Numbered from the stretch's first letter, positions 43,514 to 52,923 are shown. The stretch: 64,000 bases of DNA from JANMOK01 sp031415055 (GCA_031415055.1 JANOQZ010000044.1:1-64000), one strand, 5' to 3'. The notes: generated by a model not told the origin, from the letters alone. Program-made: numbers and translations.

Positions 43514-44471
43514 CCGAAAAGTGCTGCTTGAAACCGGTCGCCGCGTCTTGGCGACCGAGGCGCAGGCTTTGACGTTTTACGCACAAAATCTGAACGAAGG
43601 TTTTGCCGAGGCGGTTGAACTGATGTTGCAAGCACAGGGCCGCGTTATTGTGGCGGGCATGGGCAAATCTGGCCATGTTGGCCGCAAAATTGCGGCGACT
43701 TTGGCCTCAACCGGAACGCCGGCACAGTTCGTGCACCCAGCCGAAGCAAGCCATGGCGACCTTGGAATGATTACACGAATGGACGTGGTACTGGTGCTTT
43801 CCAATTCGGGTGAAACCACCGAACTCGCCGACCTCATCGCCTATACGCGTCGCTTTACCATACCGCTGATTGGCATTGCCAGCCGGGCCAACTCGACACT
43901 GCTGTCGCAATCCGATGTGGCGATCACATTGCCCGACATGCCCGAAGCCTGTTCGGTTGGTCTTGCGCCAACGACATCAACAACGCTGGCCTTGGCCTTG
44001 GGTGACGCCTTGGCTGTGGCCTTGATGGAATGCCGCCAGTTCACACCCGACAATTACCGCGAATTCCACCCCGGCGGCAACTTGGGTGCCAGATTGGCGC
44101 GGGTACAAGACCTAATGCACACCGGCGATTCTATGCCTTTGGTGAGCGAACAAACCACCATGCCCGACGTGCTTTTGGCGATATCTCAAAAGGGCTTTGG
44201 AGTTGCGGGCATCATCGATGCCGCTGGCCGCCTTATCGGCATCATTACCGACGGCGACCTTCGACGCCATATGGATGGGCTGTTACAGCAAACCGCCGAA
44301 ACTGTGATGACGCGTAATCCAATGACCATTTCACCTGCAGCCCTTGCTTCAAAAGCCTTGGGCGAAATGAATGCGCGGCGAATCACCACGCTGTTTGCTG
44401 TCGACCCCGATGTCGGCACTCCGGCAGGTATAATCCACGTCCACGATTGTTTGCGGTCTGGCATTGTCTAA
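43503..44471 (+). CDS. kdsD: Arabinose-5-phosphate isomerase (KpsF/GutQ family)
   Basis: A 322-residue enzyme converting ribulose 5-phosphate to arabinose 5-phosphate, the first committed step of Kdo synthesis. The N-terminal SIS domain has VIVAGMGKSGHVGRKIAATL, SHGDLGMI and LSNSGETTEL, and is followed by two CBS domains (LMHTGDSMPLV, AGRLIGIITDGDLRRHM, VMTRNPMTI). Its start overlaps the rnd end by 11 bases and its stop overlaps lptC, so it is part of the rnd-kdsD-lptCAB unit. Confidence 0.95.
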   Translation: MLIDRKVLLETGRRVLATEAQALTFYAQNLNEGFAEAVELMLQAQGRVIVAGMGKSGHVGRKIAATLASTGTPAQFVHPAEASHGDLGMITRMDVVLVLSNSGETTELADLIAYTRRFTIPLIGIASRANSTLLSQSDVAITLPDMPEACSVGLAPTTSTTLALALGDALAVALMECRQFTPDNYREFHPGGNLGARLARVQDLMHTGDSMPLVSEQTTMPDVLLAISQKGFGVAGIIDAAGRLIGIITDGDLRRHMDGLLQQTAETVMTRNPMTISPAALASKALGEMNARRITTLFAVDPDVGTPAGIIHVHDCLRSGIV

Positions 44472-45093
44472 GCGAGCCACCAAACGGGTGCGCGGAAAAT
44501 ATTCGCGCTTCGTCTCCTATCTGAAAATAGGCCTGCCGCTGGTCGCAATTTTGCTCCTTGGCACCGTGTTTCTCGTCACCAGCCCCGACGATTTTGCCGG
44601 GCCCGGTCTGGTTTTTACCGATGCCGATCGCGACGCCTTGGGGCAGGGGTTGCAAGTCAATGGCGCGACAATTTCCGGCGCGACAAGATCCGGCGACACC
44701 TACGTTTTCAAAGCCGCTGTCTTGGTTCCCGATTCGCTTGACGCCAATAAGTTAGCGGCAAGCACCGTTTCCGGCTCGATAACAACCGGCGGTGGGATTA
44801 CGGTCGAGCTTTCCGCAGACCAAGCCAGTCTCGACCGTTCCAACAAAACTTTTCAGGTTTCCGGCCGGGCCCATCTGGAAACGTCCGATGGTTATGTCGC
44901 CAATACCGAAGGCCTAATCGGTGACTTTACCAACGGTACGCTGGAAAGCATGGGCCTTGTAACGGTAGACGGACCGACCGGCCATATCCAAGCCGGTTCG
45001 CTGTTGTTGACCACTGCACCAGACGACAACGAAAACACTACTCTGCATTTTGACAATGGCGTTAGATTGATATTCAAGCCAAAGCAGCCGTGA
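44464..45093 (+). CDS. lptC: LPS export periplasmic protein LptC
   Basis: A 209-residue bitopic protein. One N-terminal membrane helix (IGLPLVAILLLGTVFLV, about 22-38) precedes an LptC-type beta-jellyroll domain. It bridges the inner-membrane LptB2FG extractor and LptA. The best start is a TTG at 44464, overlapping the kdsD stop; a GTG at 44488 is possible but would shorten the basic N-terminus. It is followed directly by lptA and lptB. Confidence 0.88.
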   Translation: MSKRATKRVRGKYSRFVSYLKIGLPLVAILLLGTVFLVTSPDDFAGPGLVFTDADRDALGQGLQVNGATISGATRSGDTYVFKAAVLVPDSLDANKLAASTVSGSITTGGGITVELSADQASLDRSNKTFQVSGRAHLETSDGYVANTEGLIGDFTNGTLESMGLVTVDGPTGHIQAGSLLLTTAPDDNENTTLHFDNGVRLIFKPKQP

Positions 45094-45107
45094 AAGGGAA
45101 AGATTTG

Positions 45108-45614
45108 ATGCGATTGTTGGCACAAGTATTTGCAGGGCTGCTGCTGGCGGCGACGGGAACCCTGGCCTTGGCGCAAGGCGCGTCGGTTCCCTTTGGTATC
45201 GTCAACCACGACAACACCCTTCCCATCGAAGTAGGCGCGGATTCGCTGTCGATCAGCCAAAAGGATTCGAGCGCCGAATTCATTGGCAACGTCAAAATCG
45301 GCCAAGGAGAGCTGAAAATATCTGCGGACAAGGTCACCATTCTTTATTCGGCGAAAGATGGCAAAGCGACCGGAGAAATCGACACGATCCACGCTTTGGG
45401 CCATGTCACACTTAGTAACGGTGCCGAAGCCGCCGAAGGTGCCGAGGCGACTTACCAAGTGGCAACTGGCCTCATCGTGGTAACCGGCCAAGTCTTACTG
45501 ACCCAAGGAAACAACGCTTTGTCCGGCGACACGCTTGAAATCGACCTCAAATCCGGAACAGCGAACGTTACCGGACACGTGCAGACAGTTTTCCGTCCCG
45601 GCAGCGGCCAATGA
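45108..45614 (+). CDS. lptA: LPS transport periplasmic bridge protein LptA
   Basis: A 168-residue periplasmic protein that polymerises into the bridge carrying lipopolysaccharide to the outer membrane. The ATG at 45108 gives the signal peptide MRLLAQVFAGLLLAATGTLA; an upstream GTG at 45090 overlaps the lptC stop and is less likely. The OstA/LptA domain shows IEVGADSLSISQKDSSAEF, FIGNVKIGQGELKISADKV and LSGDTLEIDLKSGTANVTG. It overlaps lptB by 4 bases. Confidence 0.93.
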   Translation: MRLLAQVFAGLLLAATGTLALAQGASVPFGIVNHDNTLPIEVGADSLSISQKDSSAEFIGNVKIGQGELKISADKVTILYSAKDGKATGEIDTIHALGHVTLSNGAEAAEGAEATYQVATGLIVVTGQVLLTQGNNALSGDTLEIDLKSGTANVTGHVQTVFRPGSGQ

Positions 45615-46369
45615 ATTCGGCGCCCGACCTTCGATTGGCCGATGATCCGCAAGGCCTCGAAGTCATCCAGATCGGCAAGAGTTACAAGAAACGACCGGTA
45701 TTGCGCGACGTCAGCCTGAACTTGCGGCGCGGTGAAGCTGTCGCGCTTTTGGGGCCGAATGGGGCCGGGAAAACCACCTGCTTTTACGCGATTGCAGGCT
45801 TGGTCACTCCGGAAAAGGGGTCGGTTTTAATTGACGGCATCGACGCCACCTTGCTGCCGATGTATCGGCGGGCAAAACTGGGAATCGGCTATTTGCCACA
45901 GGAAGCATCGATTTTTCGCGGCATGTCGGTAGAAAATAATATCCTGGCGATCCTTGAATTGAATGTGCGGGATCGTGAATTACGCGACCACAAACTTGAC
46001 GAATTATTGGCGGAATTCTCGATAACGCATCTGCGTCGCGCGCCGGCCATTGCCCTGTCGGGCGGCGAAAGGCGGCGCGTGGAAATTGCCCGCTGCCTTG
46101 CCAGCCAACCCAATTATGTGCTGCTTGACGAACCCTTTGCCGGGGTTGACCCGATTGCAGTGGCCGAAATTCGCGAACTGGTCGCGCATTTGAAAGACCG
46201 TGGTCTTGGCGTGCTTATTACCGACCATAATGTGCGCGAAACCCTTGCGATTGTAGACCGCGCCTATATCTTACATGATGGAACTGTATTGATGAGCGGA
46301 TCACCCGACGAAGTTGTCAAAGACGACACCGTTCGCCGGTTGTATCTGGGAGAAAAATTCCGACTCTAG
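45611..46369 (+). CDS. lptB: LPS export ABC transporter ATPase LptB
   Basis: A 252-residue ATPase powering LPS extraction from the inner membrane. Walker A is LLGPNGAGKTTCFY, the Q-loop LPQEASIF, the signature LSGGERRRVEIARC, Walker B YVLLDEPFAGVDP and the switch His is in LITDHNVRET. These are diagnostic of LptB. It overlaps lptA as ATGA and is followed 48 bases later by rpoN, the arrangement common in proteobacteria. Confidence 0.97.
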   Translation: MNSAPDLRLADDPQGLEVIQIGKSYKKRPVLRDVSLNLRRGEAVALLGPNGAGKTTCFYAIAGLVTPEKGSVLIDGIDATLLPMYRRAKLGIGYLPQEASIFRGMSVENNILAILELNVRDRELRDHKLDELLAEFSITHLRRAPAIALSGGERRRVEIARCLASQPNYVLLDEPFAGVDPIAVAEIRELVAHLKDRGLGVLITDHNVRETLAIVDRAYILHDGTVLMSGSPDEVVKDDTVRRLYLGEKFRL

Positions 46370-46417
46370 CCTCCGCGTTGCGGGTGGCCGGGGCCGTTCC
46401 AATGGACTGGTATTTCC

Positions 46418-47755
46418 ATGGCATTGTCGCCAAAAATTGAACTTAAAACCTCGCAACATCTGGCGATGACGCCGCAACTGCAGCAGGCCATCAAGCTGTT
46501 GCAGATGAGCAATGTCGAATTGGCCGAGTTTTTGACGACCGAAATCGACCGAAATCCGTTTTTAGAGCTCGCAAAAGTTGATTTGGGTGCTGGCGAGACT
46601 GGAAAAATAGAACGTCAGCGGTTCGAAACACTTTTCCGCAACACCTCCAACCTGGATTTGTCGCAAGCCGACAACATCATTCAACCCGAAACGCTGGCTG
46701 ACCATTTGACATTGCAGGTGCAGGTGATGGGACTGGCACCCCAAATTGCCGACCTTGCATGCATTATCATCAATGAATTGGGCGATGACGGATATTTAAG
46801 AATACCGCTGGTTGAAATTTCGAACCGTTGCGGTGTAGCATTGGAGCTTACCGAACGTGCGCTTTCTGCCGTGCAGTCATGTTCGCCGACCGGCGTCGCG
46901 GCAAGATCGTTTGCCGAATGCCTGCGCCTGCAATTGCTTGAACGCGGCGTTCTCGACGGTCCAATGCAAGTCATCCTGGACAACACAAAACTATTGGCGA
47001 AAAACGCAACGCGAGAATTGGTCAGGCTTACCGGCTGCACGCAAGATGAGCTCAAATCAAGATTGAAAGTCATTCGAACCCTCAACCCCAAACCGGGCAG
47101 TCAATTTTTAACCCAAGCCAGCCTCACAAAAATACCCGACATTGTTGTGACCCCTGCGGTCCATAGGGTTTGGAGCATCGAACTGACCACCAACGTGGTT
47201 CCGCAAATCATCGTCAACAACCGCTACGTTGTCGAACTTAACAAAAATGGCGTCGAACTGCCCAAACCCATGCTCGATCTTGTGCAGCAAGCGCATTGGC
47301 TGGTCCGAACGCTGGATCGTCGGGCTACCACAATTCTCAAAGTCGCCACGGCAATCGTCCGGTTGCAAGACGCATTTTTTCGAACCGGCATCAGCAATTT
47401 GCTGCCCATGACTCTAAAATCGGTGGCGGCGGAATTGGGCGTCCACGAATCGACAATCAGCCGCGTAGTCACCGGAAAATATATCGCGTGCGATCGAGGC
47501 GTCTTTGCCTTGAAAGAACTGTTCAGTCGCAAGGTGGCCGCCCGCGACGGCGCGGCTGACCGCTCGGCGGCCAGCGTCAAAAGCCGCATCAGCCACATTA
47601 TTATGGACGAGCGCTTTGACCGGAGGTTGACAGATGGAAGTATCGTGACCCTGCTGAATGACGAAGGCATTCAAATTGCTAGGCGCACCGTTGCCAAGTA
47701 TCGCGCCGAACTGCGCTTACCGGTTTCCGGGCAGCGTCGAATTCGCGCCAATTAA
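46418..47755 (+). CDS. rpoN: RNA polymerase sigma-54 factor
   Basis: A 445-residue alternative sigma factor. Region I is ELKTSQHLAMTPQLQQAIKL, which contacts enhancer-binding activators. The core-binding region is followed by the helix-turn-helix KSVAAELGVHESTISRVV, and the RpoN box ARRTVAKYR at 421-429 contacts the -24 element. It is shorter than the ~490 residues usual in enterics because the acidic region II is reduced, as in other Rhodobacterales. It lies upstream of hpf and ptsN. Confidence 0.96.
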   Translation: MALSPKIELKTSQHLAMTPQLQQAIKLLQMSNVELAEFLTTEIDRNPFLELAKVDLGAGETGKIERQRFETLFRNTSNLDLSQADNIIQPETLADHLTLQVQVMGLAPQIADLACIIINELGDDGYLRIPLVEISNRCGVALELTERALSAVQSCSPTGVAARSFAECLRLQLLERGVLDGPMQVILDNTKLLAKNATRELVRLTGCTQDELKSRLKVIRTLNPKPGSQFLTQASLTKIPDIVVTPAVHRVWSIELTTNVVPQIIVNNRYVVELNKNGVELPKPMLDLVQQAHWLVRTLDRRATTILKVATAIVRLQDAFFRTGISNLLPMTLKSVAAELGVHESTISRVVTGKYIACDRGVFALKELFSRKVAARDGAADRSAASVKSRISHIIMDERFDRRLTDGSIVTLLNDEGIQIARRTVAKYRAELRLPVSGQRRIRAN

Positions 47756-47766
47756 GAGGTTTTTAA
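47752..47766. promoter_or_regulatory. Candidate CtrA-binding site upstream of hpf
   Basis: TTAA-GAGGTTT-TTAA, followed by C, matches the CtrA consensus TTAA-N7-TTAA(C). It overlaps the rpoN stop codon and lies 69 bases before the chosen hpf start. AT-rich gaps yield such matches by chance, so this is tentative. Confidence 0.35.
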
Positions 47767-47835
47767 CAAAAGGAGATCCTAAAACAGTCACGCACCGCGA
47801 TACCTTTCTAAATGTCCTAATTAATGGAGATGATC

Positions 47836-48414
47836 ATGCGATTTCAGATACACGGCAAGCAAATGGATGTTGGCGACGCGCTACGCTCCCATGTCGAGGC
47901 GCAATTGGCGGAAATGATTTCCAAATACTCAAACCGCGCCACCGAAGCCGTCGTGACTTTTTCGCGTGATCGCTATGAATTTCTGTCCGACGCAACCGTC
48001 CACCTTTCTACCGGCCTGACCTGCCAAGCCAAATCTCACGCGGCCGATGTCTACGAAAGTTTCGAGGCCGTTTTGGAAAAAATGGAAACGCAACTGCGGC
48101 GTTACAAACGCAGGTTGAAAAATCATCACACGTTCCGCAAAAATCCGGTGGAATCGCAAGCGGCTACAACCTATGTGCTGTATGGCGACGCACATGATGC
48201 CGAGGCCGATGAACCGGAATCGTTGCAACCGGTTATTGTGGCAGAGACTCAAACCCCGGTCGCTTCCTTTTCTGTGGGCGAGGCGGTAATGCAGATGGAA
48301 CTGTCGCATGCCAATGTGCTTGTCTTTCGTAATGATGCGCACGGTGGGGTGAATGTTGTGTATCGGCGCGACGACGGAAATATCGGCTGGATCGATCCGC
48401 GCGACGGTAAGTAA
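47836..48414 (+). CDS. hpf: Ribosome hibernation promoting factor (long form)
   Basis: A 192-residue HPF/YfiA-family protein that pairs 70S ribosomes into inactive 100S dimers in stationary phase. The N-terminal domain is FQIHGKQMDVGDALRSHVEA, with the basic helix VLEKMETQLRRYKRRLKNHH. The C-terminal domain has VFRNDAHGGVNVVYRRDDGN, as in long-form HPF. Three ATGs are in frame; the third (47836) has GGAG 6 bases upstream and gives the standard N-terminus. Confidence 0.95.
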   Translation: MRFQIHGKQMDVGDALRSHVEAQLAEMISKYSNRATEAVVTFSRDRYEFLSDATVHLSTGLTCQAKSHAADVYESFEAVLEKMETQLRRYKRRLKNHHTFRKNPVESQAATTYVLYGDAHDAEADEPESLQPVIVAETQTPVASFSVGEAVMQMELSHANVLVFRNDAHGGVNVVYRRDDGNIGWIDPRDGK

Positions 48415-48450
48415 CAAGTCGCTTTCGTGTAGGTAACAAGAGGTCACTAC

Positions 48451-48915
48451 ATGCAATTGTCAGATATCCTGTCAGCGGACGCTATCAGGTCGAACGTCAG
48501 GATTTCTGGTAAAAAGCGTCTGTTGCAAGACCTTTCGGAATTGGCGGCCAACATTTATTCACTCGACGCAGCCGCCGTCTATGAAGGGTTGCAGGCGCGT
48601 GAATCGCTCGGCCCCACCGGCGTTGGCCGTGGTGTTGCCATCCCGCACGCTCGCCTATCCGGGCTTACCGGCATTTTGGCAGTGTTTGAAAAACTGGAAA
48701 AGCCTATCGACTTTGAATCGGTAGATCGAAAGCCGGTCGATTTGGTTTTTGCCCTTTTGGCACCAGAAGATGCCGGGGTTGATCACCTGAAAGCACTGGC
48801 TCGCGTTTCACGCACCCTGCGCGATGAATCGATTTGCGCGAAATTGCGTTCAACCAACGACATTGCCGCGCTTTTTGCCATCCTGACGTCGCATCAAAAC
48901 TCGCAGGCTGCATAA
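48451..48915 (+). CDS. ptsN: Nitrogen-PTS EIIA component
   Basis: A 154-residue EIIA-Ntr regulator. The phosphorylated histidine is His66 in GVGRGVAIPHARL. Other blocks are LSDILSADAIRSNVRISGKK, KPVDLVFALLAPEDAG and DHLKALARVSRTLRD. It is a regulatory rather than transport PTS component, linking nitrogen and potassium status to metabolism. It follows hpf by 36 bases, and its last 22 bases overlap the convergent sulfotransferase gene. Confidence 0.95.
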   Translation: MQLSDILSADAIRSNVRISGKKRLLQDLSELAANIYSLDAAAVYEGLQARESLGPTGVGRGVAIPHARLSGLTGILAVFEKLEKPIDFESVDRKPVDLVFALLAPEDAGVDHLKALARVSRTLRDESICAKLRSTNDIAALFAILTSHQNSQAA

Positions 48916-50315
48916 GGCAAATCTGGCCAGGCAAACGCCTTATAGTCTATCGCATAGGCCCGGCGCGCCAGCGCCTCGGTTTCTTTGGTATAGATGGACG
49001 ACAACAAAATTGCAGGCTGTTCAGTTTTGTGCGCGAGCAGCGCAATCGGCGACACGCCCAAAAGCCGCGCCAAATAATCCGCCGCCGCAGGCCAGTTCGG
49101 CTCTTTCACAACCAATCCAATCGGCAAATGCTCGGCGCTGTAACCGATCAAATGCGCCTGTGGAATCCAACTACGATCAACTCGTATATCCGTGTCGTGG
49201 CCTAGATTGAGTTCGAGGAATTTGAGGAACTGACGAAATGCCTGCCCAACCGTCTCGGCATTTACAGCTTGGTCCAAGACCATGCCGTATCGCTGAACCA
49301 ACTGATGGCGGATATGTGCGAAGGCGTGCGGCCCGTCACTTAAGATGTGTTTTGTGAATACCTTATAAGCGCGAATCAGCGGGTGGCTGATGCAGGTAAA
49401 ATGCGTGATATTGGCCCGTTCCCTCCGCCAAAGCGCGAATTCGCCGCGATTGAGGCCCGATTTCAAAACGTGGTCGACCCCCGCCGCGCCAATCGCTTGC
49501 ATCCATTCGACGATAAATCCCTCTGGCCCTGCCGGAATTGGCGAATAGACTAAAGGCAATATCGGCGACAGTATGAAGTTCTTGACCGAACTTGCATTTG
49601 TCACCATCGCTGCCCGATTGGGCGGTTGGTCCAGTTGAACGGGCAAGTCTTCCGGGTTGTTCACCCTGTCCGCAATCGGTCCGGGGTTTTGCCGCGCCAG
49701 CGGCTGACGAATGTGCTTCAGCTTTTGTTCGACTCCCAGAAACTGGCCGACACCATTCAGGATCTCCGCTTCCTTGATTTCATCATAGGTCACCCAGAAT
49801 GCTGTCTGACCAGCGACCTGCAATCGGCGACGTACAGTTTCGCCAAATTGCTTGATTGCACCGGCATAAAGGGCAAATTCCTCAGGATCGAAAGTGATCT
49901 TTGGGCTTTCCTTCAAGCTACCTTTTCCGCGCATCCATTCGTTGGTCTTTTGCGCGATCTTAAGCGAAATGAAAGATTGCAACGCATCGCGCTGTAGAAT
50001 GATTTTGCCGCAAACCGGGTCGCTCAGAACATGTGCCATCATCGTGGTATCGTGGTCCTGAAAAATGCGAAACCCGTGCAGCTTGGTCCTGTCTGAATTG
50101 ACGACCGCCTCCAGAAATTCTAGCGGGTTTTTGTCGCGCTGCGCCATCGTCACATTGAGAAAGGATTTCTGCTTAACGCGCCCAATAAAGCTTCGGTTAA
50201 AAAGCTCGCCGTGGGCCGTTATGTCAGGAAATTGCGCTAGGCTCCGCTCCAGCAAATTCGAACCCGTTCGCATGCCAGCGACAATGGCAAAATAGGCAAA
50301 ACGCGCCGGTTTCAA
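48894..50315 (-). CDS. Two-domain sulfotransferase
   Basis: A 473-residue protein. The N-terminal half resembles the Stf0/LPS sulfotransferase type with the PAPS 5'-loop VAGMRTGSNLLERSL and a 3'-phosphate region KIILQRDALQSFISLKIAQ. The C-terminal half has a second Sulfotransfer_2-like 3'-loop, FTCISHPLIRAYKVFTKHIL. The corresponding 5'-loop, YSPIPAGPEGFIVEW, lacks the usual Lys, so this half may be catalytically weak or structural. The start is a TTG at 50315 overlapping the preceding stop as TTGA. It is the last gene of the nine-gene polysaccharide operon that opens with cysQ. Confidence 0.82.
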   Translation of the reverse strand: MKPARFAYFAIVAGMRTGSNLLERSLAQFPDITAHGELFNRSFIGRVKQKSFLNVTMAQRDKNPLEFLEAVVNSDRTKLHGFRIFQDHDTTMMAHVLSDPVCGKIILQRDALQSFISLKIAQKTNEWMRGKGSLKESPKITFDPEEFALYAGAIKQFGETVRRRLQVAGQTAFWVTYDEIKEAEILNGVGQFLGVEQKLKHIRQPLARQNPGPIADRVNNPEDLPVQLDQPPNRAAMVTNASSVKNFILSPILPLVYSPIPAGPEGFIVEWMQAIGAAGVDHVLKSGLNRGEFALWRRERANITHFTCISHPLIRAYKVFTKHILSDGPHAFAHIRHQLVQRYGMVLDQAVNAETVGQAFRQFLKFLELNLGHDTDIRVDRSWIPQAHLIGYSAEHLPIGLVVKEPNWPAAADYLARLLGVSPIALLAHKTEQPAILLSSIYTKETEALARRAYAIDYKAFAWPDLPYAACEF

Positions 50316-51913
50316 CGCGGCACTCCAATTGAAAATGCGGCGTCACGCTCCATTAAACCAACCCGGTTGTGGTTATCCGTCTCAGGTTGATTTGCCGTGG
50401 TCGCGCCCCCAACCTGTTGCGGTTTCTCGAATGTTTTTGACGTTCGCGGCGCCAAATACCGCTGGAAGGCGCGCACTGGGTTTTCGCCAAACTCTATAGG
50501 GTCAACAAATATGATCTCGGCCTTGTTTGCCGTGTTTCTTAGCGATGCCTTGAATTCATCGCCAATGCTAAATGCGTTCCCCGCTGCTTTTTCGCCGGAC
50601 TGTCCAAGCACAAACAAGCGGCAATTGGCGTCGGCAAGCAGGAACATTCCCACCTTTTCTGCGTCTTCCGGTGCAAACATGAACCCTTGCCGTTCCTCTC
50701 GGCAAGACCATAACAGATTGCGCAAATACTGGATCGGATTGGCGTCGCGTATCTGCGCATTGGCCGGTAAGCAGCCTTCCAAAACATCCGCACCATTGTA
50801 AAATTCCGGCTTGTTTGCGCCAAACAATCGCCCGTGAATTCTTTGCTCGCTTTTTGCGCGCAGCTTACCGACAAAATCGCCGATACTTTCAAAACCGCAA
50901 AAAACGTCATAGCCGCAAGGCGTCTCGCTGTTATCTTTATCGCGAGTTGGAAATCGGCTCTGCATCGTCAGCCCAGCGCGGCCGAGCGATTTCGGCATCG
51001 CGGCCACCTTTAAGGCAATGTCATACAATGTCCGGTCAACCGGAGCGGCAACCAAATTCTCGTCCAAAAATCTTTCGTAGAATCTCGCTGCGTCGTGCCA
51101 AATCTTGCGTGCAAAAAACGCACCCGACTTCGCCAATATCTCTTCATGATCATCATAAAACACATACGGGCTGCCCGATGCATCAAAGTTCGAAAGCACG
51201 ATGGGATGCGATTCAACGGACGTCGAATATTTGTGCACCAAAGTTTGAAAATAGGATTCGTCGGGAATCCAGGTCCATTTGAAATAGCGATCATATGTGG
51301 CGCGTTCCGGGTCCCCCAGAATGGCTTTCAACGTGCTGGCCCGCAGACACCAGAATTGTGATCCCACGCGAGGTTCCAAACCGTGAGGAATGCGTCGCCG
51401 AATGCCAAGCCATCGCTGAATTTTCACCAACAGGTCAAAACGTCGTCGCTGTGTTCGCCACGCGAACGGGAACCAAAATTGAAACCGTTCAATGCCAAGG
51501 CCGCCCGTGATCCAATCGTCTGCAATCAGCACGCTTTCGATAAAATCGACCCCGCTTTTCGCTTGCAGGAATTCCGTAAACGCCGCCAAAGGCCGCAAAG
51601 GCAACGTATCGCCGCTGAGATGGCAAACATGGTCAAGCTGCGGCCAGCGCGTCAGCAATTCCCGACATGCCAGCAATGTCGCTTCGACCAGCGAAAATTT
51701 GCCCCAGGTGCACGCCACGCGCGTCGTAAGCAAGATGTTGCTATTCCTGCCAACAGCCGCCTCTAACTGCGAAAACTCTTCCTGCGCACACTTGCGGTCA
51801 ACATGTACCGCGACGCGAAAGCCTTGTTCGGCCAGGGCAAAAGCCAATTGCCCGCAGCGGTGCAAATGATGATGCGCCAGCAGCACAAAACCGATCTCAA
51901 GCTTGTCGGTCAA
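50312..51913 (-). CDS. Core-2/I-branching-type (GT14) glycosyltransferase with C-terminal extension, copy 2
   Basis: About 533 residues. It is a clear paralogue of the 4693-6264 gene, sharing FVLLAHHHL, VHVDRKC, CTWGKFSLVEATL, HLSGDTLPLRP, GSQFWCLR and WIPDESYFQTLVHK, plus a similar C-terminal extension. The start is taken as the TTG at 51913, which forms a TTGA overlap with the preceding stop and aligns with the N-terminus of copy 1; an ATG at 51943 is the alternative. It probably adds a branch sugar to the glycan sulfated by the next gene product. Confidence 0.83.
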   Translation of the reverse strand: MTDKLEIGFVLLAHHHLHRCGQLAFALAEQGFRVAVHVDRKCAQEEFSQLEAAVGRNSNILLTTRVACTWGKFSLVEATLLACRELLTRWPQLDHVCHLSGDTLPLRPLAAFTEFLQAKSGVDFIESVLIADDWITGGLGIERFQFWFPFAWRTQRRRFDLLVKIQRWLGIRRRIPHGLEPRVGSQFWCLRASTLKAILGDPERATYDRYFKWTWIPDESYFQTLVHKYSTSVESHPIVLSNFDASGSPYVFYDDHEEILAKSGAFFARKIWHDAARFYERFLDENLVAAPVDRTLYDIALKVAAMPKSLGRAGLTMQSRFPTRDKDNSETPCGYDVFCGFESIGDFVGKLRAKSEQRIHGRLFGANKPEFYNGADVLEGCLPANAQIRDANPIQYLRNLLWSCREERQGFMFAPEDAEKVGMFLLADANCRLFVLGQSGEKAAGNAFSIGDEFKASLRNTANKAEIIFVDPIEFGENPVRAFQRYLAPRTSKTFEKPQQVGGATTANQPETDNHNRVGLMERDAAFSIGVPR

Positions 51914-52920
51914 AACCAACCCCCGCTCGACATCAAGCCGCATGTCTCCAACGTGCGCCAACTCTCATAGCGCGTGGAGTGCTCATTCCAGATCGTCAGG
52001 TTTGCCTTAGCTGCGCTTTGGTAGGCGCGATACTCCCGACTGTCGGCGAAATGTTCCTTGCGCCGTAATTCCTCGGCGGATTTGTGCAAAAGCCCAGCGT
52101 GCAGCTTGGTATGCAACAAGCAGCCGCAAATTAACTCTCCCCCCGACGTCTCATAGCAAACGTTCAAAATTGTCGGCAAAAGAATGTGGGTTGAGCTGGC
52201 AAAAACAAATCCACGTTGCCATTTGACCAAGGGGATCTTGTTCAGGGCCGGTGCGTTTTCTGGATCTTGAGCGAAAAACGCTCGTTGCCTAGGGCCGCCA
52301 TGGATCCAAAGGTTGCGATACCGACTATTGCGCCGATAGCTATAGTTTGCGGAATCGAAATAATGTGCACGATTTAAGGGGCATTCCCCGCGCGAAACTG
52401 TGGTTTCGGCAATCGCACGGTCAGAATACATGTCAACCAACATCGCGCCCATCGACCGTTGACCTTGCCCGTCCAGCCAATGCGTCAAGGCGTCGAGTTT
52501 GCGCGTATCGCAATGTGGAAACACCAAAAGTTCGTCAATATCCACCACCAAAACCCAGCGACCCACTGCGTATCGATTGAGCAGATAGTTCAGCCAATCC
52601 ATGCCATAATTGGCGGCGCGATAACTTCCATTGGCCTGCCATAGCGAACAATCCGGCTCCTGCTCCAGAAAATCCGCCCCGCCATCGCTCGATCCATTAT
52701 CGACAAAACAAAAGTGGCCGATCCCCAATTGGCGATAGTACGACAGAAAATACTCAAGCTGCGGCATTTCGTTGCGAAAGGTCGCAAACAGCAAAATCGT
52801 GCTTGAATTAGCCTGTTTTAATCGAAACGCACGCGGCTTTAGTTGCAGCGCCTTCCGCACCGATCGCAGCCGTCGACGGCCACGCTCCACAATCAATTTG
52901 AAATTGCGCCAAACGGCCAT
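51910..52920 (-). CDS. Glycosyltransferase family 2-like protein
   Basis: A 336-residue putative glycosyltransferase of the GT2/GT92-like group. It has ILLFATFRNEMPQLEYFLSY, HFCFVDNGSSDGGADFL for nucleotide-sugar binding and VLVVDIDELLVFP with the metal-binding acidic cluster. The later motif GGPRQRAFF is common in this family. No membrane segment is evident, so it should act on the cytoplasmic side. It starts 3 bases after the GT4 gene and overlaps the GT14 gene. Confidence 0.82.
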   Translation of the reverse strand: MAVWRNFKLIVERGRRRLRSVRKALQLKPRAFRLKQANSSTILLFATFRNEMPQLEYFLSYYRQLGIGHFCFVDNGSSDGGADFLEQEPDCSLWQANGSYRAANYGMDWLNYLLNRYAVGRWVLVVDIDELLVFPHCDTRKLDALTHWLDGQGQRSMGAMLVDMYSDRAIAETTVSRGECPLNRAHYFDSANYSYRRNSRYRNLWIHGGPRQRAFFAQDPENAPALNKIPLVKWQRGFVFASSTHILLPTILNVCYETSGGELICGCLLHTKLHAGLLHKSAEELRRKEHFADSREYRAYQSAAKANLTIWNEHSTRYESWRTLETCGLMSSGGWF

Positions 52921-52923
52921 TTT

